64,000 nucleotides of DNA from Apodospora peruviana (lineage: Eukaryota; Ascomycota; Sordariomycetes; Sordariales; Lasiosphaeriaceae), in assembly GCA_033439685.1 (NCBI GenBank), contig JAUEDM010000002.1:5022001-5086000 (forward strand), in the 5' to 3' direction. The notes under the pieces are model-generated. The model made no database searches. It saw only the letters and a list, made by a program, of their open reading frames with translations, and had not been told where the DNA came from. The first letter of the stretch is position 1. Each line of letters begins with the position of its first letter. Of this stretch, positions 12,888 to 22,663 are shown one piece after another. The position numbers and the translations under genes were made by a program.

Positions 12888-15800
12888 ATGGAGGTCCAGA
12901 CGAACGAAGGCTTCGCCAGCCGGGGACCGGCCGTGTTCGCCGTCACCACCGCCACCTTGGTGCTGGCGACGGTGTTTGTAGCCGCGAGGATGGTATCGCG
13001 CATCGGCATCGTGCGCAGGGTCGGGGCGGACGACTATATCATCGTCCTGGCCTGGCTGATCGCCTTTTTCCTCAGCCTCACCATCGACTTTGGCACTCAG
13101 AGGGGCCTGGGCCGTCACGATGCCAACATCTCTGCCTCGGATCGTATGGGATTAAGGATGTGCGAATACGTCTTTTCCGTTCTTTATGTACGTCAACAAG
13201 CCAGCTAATTCTTCTTGTTTTGTTTTACTAAAAGGGAAACAGAACCCGGCACTCATGGCCACCAAGACCTCGATCCTGGTCTTCTACCTTCGCCTGGCCA
13301 GGAACACGCAAAAGATTCTCCGCATGGCCTCGTGGGCGGTCCTGGCCATCGTCAACATCGCCGGCACCATACTCACCTTTATGAACATCTTCCAGTGCGA
13401 ACCGATGGCCGCGGCATGGAACCTGGGCGTCCCGCCGACCAAGTGCATCCCGCTTCTTACCGAGTTCATATGCTCTGCCCCCGTGAACGTCGTCACCGAT
13501 CTGGCCATCCTGGCTTTGCCTCTCCCCGTCCTCACGGGCATGCGCCTGCCTCCGAGACAGAAGACGATCCTGGTCATCACCTTTACCGTCGGCATCTTCG
13601 TCACCGTCGTCGACGTCGTCAGGATCTACTACCTACAGCAAGCCATCAACATTGTTCCCATCGACGCATCCGATGACCCGTCGGCGATATTTGGCCAGAG
13701 CGCCGGGTTTCCCTGGAACGCCTCGCTGTCGTTGATGTGGTCGGCCGTCGAAGTCAACGTGGGCATCACCTGCGCCTGTGTTCCGACTCTCAAGCCTCTG
13801 ATCATCAGGATCCTGCCTGCCATGATCATCGACCCGGACGGCACGCAAAGAAGCAGCACCGGTACCGCTCCCCCAACCCAAGGCAGCAGCAGCCAGCAAA
13901 GGAATGCGAGTACCAGCACAAAACAAGAAAGCAGCAGCCAAGCCGCCACGACGACAACCACGACGACAACAAGTGAGTCGCCTCACCCGCAGCTCCCTTC
14001 GCCAGCCCACATGCGCGCCGGGTCCGAGGGTTCCGAGGAGATTTCCTTTCGGGATTTTCTCTCGCTTGGTACGCCTCCCCAGGGAACATCATCTTTGGCT
14101 GCTCCAAGTCAGCAACAACAACAACAACCGCCAGGAATGCCGAGCTCGGCGGTCTATTTCGGCTTCGTCAACATGCAACGACCAAAAAGCATGCTGCGGA
14201 CCTCGGCGTCCGAATCCTTCAAATACTGCACCGTCGTCAGCGTCCTCTTCTTCCTCTGGGGCTTCTCCTACGGTCTGCTCAACACGCTGAACAACGTGGT
14301 AGCCGACATCGCCGACATGTCGCAAGCCCAAACCTTGGGGCTGACGAGCCTCTACTTCGGCGCGGGTTACTTCTTCGGCCCCCTCCTGGTAGGCGAATGG
14401 CTCCTCCGTCACGACGAGCACCGCCGGACTACGTGGCGGCAGAACCGCAGCAACAACACCGAGCCGGTCGGCGGCTTCAAGGCGACCTTCATCGTCGGTC
14501 TGCTCATCTACGGCGCCGGCACCATCATGTTCTGGCCGGGCGCCGTCCTGAACGCCTACGGCGGCTTCATGGTCAGCACTTTTGTTGTTGGCTTCGGGCT
14601 CGCCGTGCTCGAGACGGCCGCGAACCCGTTCCTCGCGCTGTGCGGGCCGCCGCAGCACGCCGACGCGCGGCTGCTCTTTGCGCAGGCTGTGCAGGCGGTC
14701 GGCAGCGTGCTGAGCGGGCTGCTGGCCAACAACGTTTTCTTTGCGAGAATTGAAGGGAGGCCGTCCGGCTCCATGAATCTGATCGACGTGCAGTGGACCT
14801 ACCTCGCCGTCACGCTGCTCTGCGTCTTGCTGGCCCTCGTCTTCTACTACATGCCGCTGCCCGAGGTGACGGACCGCGAGCTCGGCCGGCTGGCCAGCCG
14901 ACTACCCGTCAACGCCGAAAAGCGGTCCATAGGTGGGAAGCTGTCGCTCAGGACGTGGTGCATCGTCATGGCTGTCGCCTCGCAGTGGACGTACGTCGCC
15001 GCACAGGAGAACATGAGTATCTACTTTCACGAGCTCCTGACCGCCTATGTGCCTGAGACCGGAAAGACCTGGAAACCTTCCGGGTTCCCGATATCGGTGC
15101 TCAACTACCTCGTGGTCGCGCACGCCGCGTTCGCGGCATCCCGTTTTGTCGCTGGCGTCCTGGCTTTTTTGTCTGTCAAGTACCCAAACCAACGATTCAT
15201 ACCGACGCCGCGGACGATGCTTTTTTTATCGGCTGTGGGTTCCTTTGTGTTTATGCTCGTCGCGGTGGTGATCAGACCTACGGAGAAACCAAACCTGATG
15301 GCCGTGCCGATCGTGCTTTTCTTTTTTGCGGAGGGTCCGATGTGGCCGCTTATCTTTTCGCTGGGGCTCCGCGGCCAAGGAAAACGGACGAAGAGGGCGT
15401 CAGCGTGGCTGACCATGGGCGCTTCCGGGCCGGCCTTCTGGCCGTTTGTGTCGTACGCTATATTGCAGAAAGGCGGGAGCGTGCAGACGGCTTTTATTGT
15501 TGTGGTCGCCCTTGTGACGGTGTCGTTGGTCTATCCACTTTTCTTGACTTTTGTGAAGGATGCTAGGGTTATGGTCGACCACGTGGTTATTGTGCAGACA
15601 CAGGGGTCATCAGGGCCGGGTCCGGGTGGCGGGCTGGCGAGGATACAGAGCGAGGCGCCGGGTGGTGAGAATACGCTTGACCAGATCATTGAAGCGAGGA
15701 AGAAGAGGCGGCAGTCGAAGGCTTTGGAAGATGCTGCGGAGAAGGCGAAGGAGGAGACGCAGGGCAGAGGTGACGGTCGCGCCCGTGATGGGAGGTTGTC

Positions 15801-16068
15801 AGGGAGATTTTTTGGCTGGAGGAAAGTGAGAAAGGACAAGGTATCGAATACTGGTGCTATTGGTGTAGAGAATTCGGTACCTTCTCCTTTGGTGGAACAC
15901 TATGAGCAGCAACAGCCACAGGGTCAGGAGGGGACAGCATCAGAACGGCAACAGGAGGAGGAGGAGAACGACGATGGCGACCAAGACAGGATAGAAGAGC
16001 AACCGCGATCAGAAACACCGCCTTGGGAGAAACAGGTTCTTGATACGAGGTTGCTGGATGGGATTTGA
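12888..16068 (+). CDS. Fusion of fungal rhodopsin-like 7-TM domain with FHS-family MFS permease
   Basis: Two exons (12888-13187, 13243-16068; 55-nt intron) encode 1041 residues. Residues ~10-292 form the fungal rhodopsin-like (SAT4-type) seven-helix domain: GADDYIIVLAW after helix 1, FQCEPMAAAWN, the DLAILALPLPVL helix, and EVNVGITCACVPTLKPL at the end. Residues ~293-420 are a Ser/Thr/Gln-rich linker with a Thr8 run and a polyQ. Residues ~421-870 form an MFS transporter of the fucose:H+ symporter (FucP/GluP) type, beginning SFKYCTVVSVLFFLWGFSYG and containing ETAANPFLALCG. The last ~170 residues are a charged cytoplasmic tail rich in Glu, Gln and Lys. The intron restores YNPALMATKTSIL, typical of the rhodopsin-like family, so the N-terminal half is in frame. 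The junction lies within one uninterrupted exon. FHS members import hexoses with protons; the rhodopsin-like family has no settled function. A combined sensor-transporter is inference. Confidence 0.85.
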
Positions 16069-16406
16069 GGAACATTTCCATGGGCCATGGTTAATGGCTT
16101 ATCTTTGTCCTTTGTGGTGAGATATGTTGATAATATTTAGAAGACTACTCTCCAGAGTAAGCACCTAATAAGGAAGAAAGGAATCTTGGATAAAGCCTCT
16201 GGTAGATAGTTGTGCTATTGTGGCATAGAGATACCTTGTGTAGCTTGTGTGGATGGATATCCCTATTTTTCTTGGTTGGTTGGGAATGACATGACTGAAA
16301 TGAATGAAAAAGATTAATAAACCGACAAATCGAATGCCCGATCAACAAACAAATCGTTGACCAGTCTATATAGGGGTGTTGGGCTGTGACGCGTTCGTGC
16401 CGTGCA

Positions 16407-16480
16407 GTCACTAGCGCCTCACCTACTTGAGGTGGCCAGTCGGTCGGTTCGACTCGCGACTGTGACGACTATTTTTTTTC
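16407..16480 (+). other. Multi-hairpin block followed by a T8 run
   Basis: GTCAC at 16407-16411 can pair with GTGAC at 16462-16466. Enclosed are CGCCTCA (16415-16421) pairing with TGAGGTG (16428-16434), and CAGTCG (16437-16442) pairing with CGACTG (16457-16462). The outer and second inner stems compete for one base. The second stem's loop contains GGTTCGACTCG, close to but not matching a B box. T8 begins at 16472. It could be a structured small RNA with a Pol III-like stop, or simply palindromic DNA in the 3' flank of the fusion gene. Confidence 0.3.
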
Positions 16481-16751
16481 TTTTTTGGCTGGTGTTGTGG
16501 TCTCAAAATCTTCATTCAAAACGTGACGGTCATCTCCTATCCTAGCTGCTAGCTGCCAGGTTTACGTGTGCGCATAAGTACCTGGAGAAAAGAAGTGGTC
16601 CTCAAAGGGATTGAATGAACGTGGGCACTACTCGGCTCCGGTCGGGAATGGCTTCATCGCGGCGGCACAGGTAACCACTTTTTTAAAACCCCTCCTTTCA
16701 ACAAGTGAAGGAAGCTTATCAGCTGGCATGTATATGCTTGATCGTTACGAC

Positions 16752-16970
16752 CGACGCATCTTCAACTCCAAGAAAAGAAAAGAAGAAAAGAAAGGAAGAA
16801 AAGAAAGGAAGAAAAGAAAAGAAGAAAAAAAAAAAAGAAAAAAAAAGAAGAAAAAAAAAAGAAGAAGAAAACAAAGTAGAAAAAAAAGAAGAAAAAGAAA
16901 GAGAAAAGGAATACCTACCTAATTACTTCCCCTCCATCACTACTCGACATCACGACGCATCTTGAACTCG
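16752..16970. repeat. Polypurine (GAAA-type) tract flanked by direct repeats
   Basis: From 16770 to about 16911 the plus strand is almost purely A and G, dominated by GAAA/GAAAA units with a few interruptions. An 18-nt segment at 16752-16769 (CGACGCATCTTCAACTCC) recurs at 16953-16970 with 16 of 18 bases identical, so the tract sits between direct repeats. This may be a slippage-expanded microsatellite with duplicated flanks, or the scar of an insertion with target-site duplication. Confidence 0.6.
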
Positions 16971-16987
16971 AATTCTTTTTCAAAGAT

Positions 16988-17192
16988 AAAAAAAGGCAGC
17001 ACCCCCTCGTCATGCGTTCTACGAATAGCTTATAACTCCGAACTCCTTAAGGGTGTTGAAGTGGGAATCGAACCGACGACATACTGCGGCAGAGTAGAGA
17101 CGTAAGGAGCTATTCAGGTCTTGTACCTCCCGGTCTAATCCAGTACACATTCACACTCTTTGCCGAGATGCTGCCAACTTGACCAAGTGTCC
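16988..17192 (-). ncRNA. Candidate Pol III transcript or degenerate tRNA-related element
   Basis: Read on the minus strand, TGGTCAAGTTGG (17185-17174) matches the A-box consensus TRGYNNARNNGG at every position. GGTTCGATTCC (17074-17064) matches the B box exactly. The boxes lie about 110 nt apart, wider than in an intronless tRNA but possible with an intron. A run of seven T (near 16994-16988) follows and could terminate transcription, giving roughly 200 nt. However, the seven bases before the A box do not pair with those after the T arm, the T stem has a C-C mismatch, and the D stem is poor. A working tRNA is therefore unlikely. A decayed tRNA, a tRNA-derived SINE fragment or a longer Pol III RNA remain possible. 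Confidence 0.35.
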
Positions 17193-17662
17193 TTTCTGAT
17201 TATTGAAATTGGGGTGTGCGTTTGGCAGCTATATGGTGGCTACCGGTCGTCAGAGGGTGGCCAGCTGGCTGGCAGGTAAGACAGATTGGATGAAGCTGGC
17301 AAGATTTCATCCCATCTCATGAATGGCTCAGGTTGAAGGCGGGTGGCTGGCTGGGTCGAGAGGGATCCAGGCCAGCCGGGCAGAGCGGAGGTCGTCTGAT
17401 GGGAGAACTGTATGTATGTAGAGAAATGCTGATACGATAACTCAGTTAGCTTTGGCTCGAAAGAGGTTGGATCGTGAGAACAGACATTATTTTCTATTTG
17501 TTCTATATTCTATGCTGCCTACTGTGGCCGTGTATCTTTAACCACCCACCAGTCTGCATCCATAAATACCGTTGAACGATAGGTACCAAAACAAGACAAC
17601 AAGTATAGCCCCGATGCCGATACCCATTGTGTTGGTATATACATCAAACCCAAAGTACGAGT

Positions 17663-19737
17663 CTAAGCCTCCATCCTCCCATCATGCTGCACAATTGCCT
17701 CCTCAATCTCCTCCTCCTGCTCCACCGTCACAGGCGGCTCCGTCCATCCCGTACCAGCCTGCAGCACCAGCACCAGGATGCAAACCGCAGCAGCAGACTG
17801 GTACAGCACCCTCAGTGCCCGCTCGTACCCGCCCACGGCAACCACCCTCTCCGCGGCCGTCAAGAACCCCTCCTGGTAGACAGCAGCCGGACTCCCCATA
17901 AGTATCGTAATCAGTTTCTCCCTCGCTTTACTCAGCTGGCCTCCACCATGATTACCGTCAAGATGCCGGAACCCCTTGGTCAGCGCGTCTCGCAACGTGC
18001 GCGCAAATATGCCGCCCCCAATCGTCGTCCCAAAGCTCCCCGCAAACCCGCGGAACGTCGCCAGCAGGCCGGTAACGATAAAGTGCGTCTCCGGGCTCGC
18101 AAGATGTAACAAGTGAGCTAGGGTATAATTCAGCAGCGCGCCGGTGCAGAGCCCATTCCCAAAGACGGTAAACAGATAAAGGGCGGTCGGGGCGGCGGCG
18201 TTGCTCACGAAGGCGAGCATGAAGATGAAGACGCCAAAGAGGGCGAGCGACAGCAGGCTGGGCAGCCAGAACGAGCCCGCCCTTTTGACGTGCAGCCATC
18301 CGACGATGAGGCCTCCCGTGCCAAACCCGAGGTTGGTTGGGATGAGCACCGAGCCGGCAATGGCGGGTGATAACCCGCGCACGGCGAGGACGAAGACGGG
18401 AGCATAGAAGAGGAGCGTCCATCGCACGGCCATAAAGCCCAGCTGAGAAAGGCAGGAGAGAAGGACGCCGCGGTTGCGCAGGACCGATAGGGGGATGATT
18501 GGGTCTTTGGCTATGCTGGACTCGACGAATAGAAAGAGCATGAAGGTGAAGATGGAGAGGAAGATGGGAGTGAGTTGGATGGTGCCGGAAAGGCCGTAGA
18601 GAAAAAAGACAATTGTGAGGGTCTATTTTTGTTGGAGGCAGGTTAGTAAAGTTAATGGATGATGGTAAACCAAGGTTGGGTGTCTTACCAGCGTGAGAGC
18701 GCCGGCGTAGTCGAGACCTGATAGTTTCTGCAACGTGGTTCTAGTCTCCTTGGAGTTCTTGGTGTGACCAGTGCCTAAAGGCATGCTATAGTATACCCCG
18801 AGGCCACTAAGGATGCCAATTGGCGATTGCACCAAGAACAGCGCCCTCTGATCGATGTACAATGATTAGATATGTTGACAAGGTAATGACGAAAAGGGGA
18901 CAGAGAACCTACCCATCCAATAACGGGAAGCAGAGCACCAAAAATGACTGCTCCAGTTGACATGCCGATGGTGAACCCCTATACCTTTGTTAGTGACATC
19001 CGAGACATTGTTCAAGAGGCTGGTTGCATGTCACGAACAGCATTAGTCAAACCAATCCACAGTCCCCTTCTCTTCTTGGATGTGAGCTGAATGACCAGGA
19101 TGAGAGCAAGAGTCATGACTCCTCCGCCGCCAATGCCAACCAAGATACGACCAATTATAAACACTACGAAGGACCGGGCTTGAGATGTGACAACGGCACC
19201 GAGGGAGAAAAAGAGCGACGAGATGAGAATCATGTCGCCGGGAGAAAAGATCATGGACAGTCGTCCGACCAGCGGCGCGACCGACGACATGGTGATCAGG
19301 TACGAGCTCGTGAACCACATTGCGTACTCGTAGGCGTCGAGGTCAGCGGCGATGGTAGATTGTGTGGTTGTTATGCCGCTCATGTTGCTGGCTATGAGAT
19401 TGTTAGTCACTCACTCTCAGCAAACGCGACAGGATACAAGCCACTTAGACATACCTTGAAGGAATATCAGAGCCCACATGCTCAAGATGATGCACGTCGC
19501 TCGACTTCGACTCCATGGCTCGTCTGAAGCTGCAGCCGACGACGATACGCTAGCTTCATCCCCGATGGCTGCATTACTCGGTGTTGTACCGGCATCTGCA
19601 ACAAACAAGTCGTCGGCTGCCGTATGCGAGCTGGCAGCCTCGGAGCGGAGGAGTGGTGTGTTTTCTGTCGCCGTAGCGGCGGTTGAGAAGCTCTCGTCGT
19701 CGCCGACACGGCGCGGCTGCTCAATGTCGACAGCCAT
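17663..19737 (-). CDS. 14-TM MFS transporter, vacuolar basic amino acid (VBA/Fnx1) type
   Basis: Five exons on the minus strand (19737-19455, 19391-19039, 18978-18913, 18847-18689, 18622-17663; introns 60-66 nt) give 606 residues. A hydrophilic N-tail of ~80 residues with an acidic/Leu TENTPLL segment, of a kind seen in vacuolar sorting signals, precedes the first helix. The conserved core includes APLVGRLSMIFS (motif A position), GRILVGIGGGGV (motif B region) and GFTIGMSTGAVIFGALLPVIGW (motif C, the antiporter signature). Splicing rebuilds the family pattern GLTNA-GFTIG and W-RALFLVQSPIG. The DHA2-like group with this layout contains yeast Vba and fission-yeast Fnx1 proteins, which carry basic amino acids into the vacuole with proton exchange; drug efflux is the main alternative. 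Intron 2 uses the unusual donor GTTCGT, chosen because it alone keeps the frame. It diverges from dihydroorotase across a 702-bp shared promoter. Confidence 0.82.
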
Positions 19738-20439
19738 GGATAGATATGTGTACTGCGTGATTCCGAGCGTCCCGTCCAACGATCAATGCCTACGACGAGA
19801 GATGAGAGAAAGGAAAAAACGTCTTGCTATCATTGGATTGCCTATGAAAAGTGATGAAACAAGATTAAAATTCATCTCATTATGCTGAGGTTGAGGAAAT
19901 GCTCGGGAACAACAGAGCAGTTGTTGAGTCCAATAGGGAACATCATCGTGTGCTGCTGTGGCGCCTGAGGATTGGTAATGCGACTCCGACCCGGATTGGA
20001 GTTGTTCGGATCGGAAGTGCCGGGTGGAGACGAGACGAGACTGGCTGGCTCTTGGTTGTCTGTTTAGACTCAATTCCAGGACAGAGTCTAGGACCTCGAA
20101 TTTATTTATTTGATAGAATACAGTAATAACTATTATTATTATAAATAAATTCAACGCCTCCTCTATTCTTCCAGTCACACACATTCTCATCTGGAGTCGC
20201 ACCAACCCTAACCCTAACCCTAACCCCTCTCATGTGTCCGTCCGTCCATCGCCAAGCGTTTCTCTTCTCTCTATCAAACTCCACCTCGTCGTTTCGAGAC
20301 ATTCCACAACATAATTGGGGCCGGTATAGGAGAACAAACAATTCTCAAAGTTGGGATTTTGGACCCGACCCCCTATTTGCAACTACTTTGACCAACCAAT
20401 TGCTCACATTCGCTCTCTCTTTCTCAGAAAAATATAAAA
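19738..20439. promoter_or_regulatory. Divergent promoter between VBA-type transporter and dihydroorotase
   Basis: This 702-bp interval must hold the promoters of two genes transcribed away from each other. It includes a telomere-type repeat (20204-20227, listed separately) about 210 bp upstream of the dihydroorotase start, an AT-rich stretch near 20100-20150, and a CT-rich leader just before ATG 20440. No gene is seen. Confidence 0.6.
20204..20227. repeat. Interstitial telomere-type repeat (AACCCT)3-AACCCC
   Basis: Three exact AACCCT units followed by AACCCC lie on the plus strand, equivalent to TTAGGG on the minus strand, the telomere repeat of most filamentous fungi. The site lies in the promoter of dihydroorotase. 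Short interstitial copies can be relics of break repair, or promoter 'telobox' sites bound by Myb-type telomere-repeat factors such as Tbf1. Confidence 0.85.
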
Positions 20440-21955
20440 ATGCCTCTTCAAGACTCATACGAGCTGCCGGCGGCCGCCGACATGCACGTCCACCTCCGTA
20501 ACGCCCCGGGACCCATAGCCGAGCTGGTCACGCCGACCATCCGCAAAGCCGGCGTCGACACCGTCTTCGTCATGCCGAACCTAGCCCCGAAGCCTGTAGT
20601 GAGCGTCGCCGAGGCCCTGGAGTACAAGGCCCACTTGCAAGCCCTCGACCCGTCCGTCACCTATCTCATGTCTCTTTACCTGCACTCGAGCATAACCCCC
20701 GACGAGATCCGCGCGGCAAAGACGGCCGGCATTGCCGGTGTCAAGGTAAAGTTACTCCCTAGTATTCTCTCTTGACCGATACTAAGTCCGTGGCAGGCAT
20801 ATCCCAGAGGAGCTACAACGAACTCACAGTGGGGCGTGGTCTCGTTTGACCCCTTTCATGACGTGCTCAAGGCCATGGAGGAGGAAGGTATCGTCCTTAA
20901 CCTCCACGGGGAGGTACCTAGCAACCCTACCGAGGGTGTGACTGTCATGAATGCCGAGTCCAGGTTTCTTCCGACGCTCAGGAACCTCGTGGAGAAGTAT
21001 CCCCGTCTCAAGATCGTCCTGGAGCACTGCACGACTGCGGATGCGGTCGAGACTGTGCGCTCTTTTGGCGAGAATGTCGTTGGCACTATTGTATGTGTTA
21101 CCTTGGCGGCCTAACTAAACGACTGGCCGCTGACGATGGACTCATTAACCAGACTGCGCACCACCTCTCGCTGCTTGTGGATGACTGGTCTGCCAATGTG
21201 GTGAGTGTGTCTCGACCTTTCCTCCCTTTTTTTTCGGTATGGATTATTAACAAATGAAAAAAAAAATACAAAAAATAAAAAAAAAACAGAACAACTACTG
21301 CAAACCATCAGCCAAGAGCCCCGAGGACAGACGCGCGCTTCTCAATGCAGCGGTGCACAGCAATGGCAAGTTCTTTTTGGGGACGGACAGCGCTCGTATG
21401 TGACCCCCTTTCCCTATTTCTAGTGTACTTTGGCAGTATATAACTGATACACTTCCACCCATTGCTGTATAGCCCATGACATCAGTGCAAAGAAGGGCAA
21501 AGGAAACACCGCCGCAGGCGTCTTCACCCAGCCCTACGCGCTGGGATATGTATGTTTACGCCTCCTTCTTTTTTATCCAATCCCTTTTCTTATGCACCCC
21601 TTTACTCCTCCAACCCCTATCTCCTACCACTATACAACCGCCGGCCAATTACCCAAACATTCAGAACGGAAGTAACTAATTTTCATTGGTACTGTTTTGA
21701 TAATAGGTTCTCACAGCTCTAGAAGAAGCCATCGCCAGAGGCGACCTGGCCTCCGAAAAGGAAGTCACCGAGGCCGCGCTGAGCGGTTTCTTCAGCACGT
21801 ACGGCCGCGCCTTTTATGCAATCCCGCAATCAATCAAGAAAATTCGCCTCACAAGAGGTGGGCAGGTCGTCGCCGACTCGCTGAAGAGCGACGGCGCCGA
21901 AATTGTGCCCTTCCGTGCTGGAGAGACGACTTGGGGTGTTGAGTGGTTGTCATGA
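20440..21955 (+). CDS. Dihydroorotase, class II (pyrimidine biosynthesis)
   Basis: Six exons (20440-20745, 20797-21090, 21153-21200, 21290-21395, 21473-21549, 21707-21955) encode 359 residues, close to the length of E. coli PyrC and yeast Ura4. The enzyme reversibly cyclises carbamoyl-aspartate to dihydroorotate, the third step of de novo UMP synthesis, in the cytosol. Active-site residues are all visible: H16 and H18 (DMHVHL), the carboxylated lysine K102 at the exon 1-2 junction (GVK-AYPRGATTNS), H139 (LHGEV), H179 (LEHCTT) and D249 (LGTDSAPH). The fungal TAHHL and YCKPSAK segments are present. All introns keep the frame. Intron 3 has a long A-rich stretch between branch site and acceptor in place of the usual pyrimidines, and intron 5 (157 nt) is the longest in the window. 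Yeast calls this gene URA4 and Neurospora pyr-6; identification rests on motifs. Confidence 0.95.
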
Positions 21956-22663
21956 TATCCTCCTGTAAGGCTCCTACAGTCGATCAAGGGATAGGTCGAC
22001 CCATCTATGACTTGGATATTCTTATTCCATATCAAACATACCAATATACCACGAAATTACTACGAACGTAATAAATCACATGAGCTAGGATATGTACACA
22101 TGCCTTTCACCCCCAATCTACTTCCCAGGTCTTGCAAGACACAATATGCCCTGCAAAACCTCTGGGACAGGTTAAATCATCGCCTGCCTCCCTACCTACC
22201 TAGGTAAGTATAAACATAAAGGTGCTCAGCCCCACATATGGATTTATGGAGACTTTACTTAGGGATATAAAAACAAAAGAGAAAACGTAGACCCGACGCT
22301 TGATTGCCCACCTTTCCTTTCCTTCCTTTTCCCATACTACCTAACAGACCGACCAAACCCTCGTGTCATTGATATCTACCATCATGCCCCCTCCAACCAA
22401 CCAGAATTACACATTTAAAAAACGCCATAATATCCTCACTAATAATCCTGGTCCCCATCGTCGTCATCCTCCTCCTTCACAACAAAGGTCCTCGTCGGAG
22501 AACAAGCAGCAGACAACCCCAACTCCGAGACCTGCTGCGGCGTCCCCATCCCTAATAAGCCCGACGTCCCACAATCATCACCACTTCCATCACTACCGCC
22601 AACACCCACCGTAGTAGTTCCTCGTTGCTGCTGCCGTCCTGACAAACCAACAGTTCCAGCTCC
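21956..22663. other. Convergent intergenic interval
   Basis: This is the 3' flank shared by dihydroorotase (plus) and the gamma-tubulin complex gene (minus), 708 bp. It contains AT-rich and CT-rich stretches and a TACCTAGGTA palindrome near 22198-22207. Small open frames overlap without domains. I see no gene. Confidence 0.5.

Larger units (their letters stand above)
16069..17662. other. Intergenic interval rich in small structural elements
   Basis: This 1.6 kb lies between two convergent genes. It holds a three-hairpin block ending in a T run (16407-16480), a ~140-nt polypurine tract bracketed by 18-bp imperfect direct repeats (16752-16970), and a minus-strand region with A-box and B-box promoter elements and a downstream T run (16988-17192). 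These are listed separately. Apart from them I see only short domain-less open frames. Confidence 0.6.

Noticed and set aside
14089..14658. 189-codon frame antisense to the rhodopsin/MFS gene
   Set aside because: Shadow of GC-rich coding sequence; composition is dominated by Glu/Arg/Val as expected from the opposite strand.
19738..19779. Upstream extension of the VBA-type transporter to 19779
   Set aside because: The codon there is TTG, not ATG; the first true ATG in frame is 19737.
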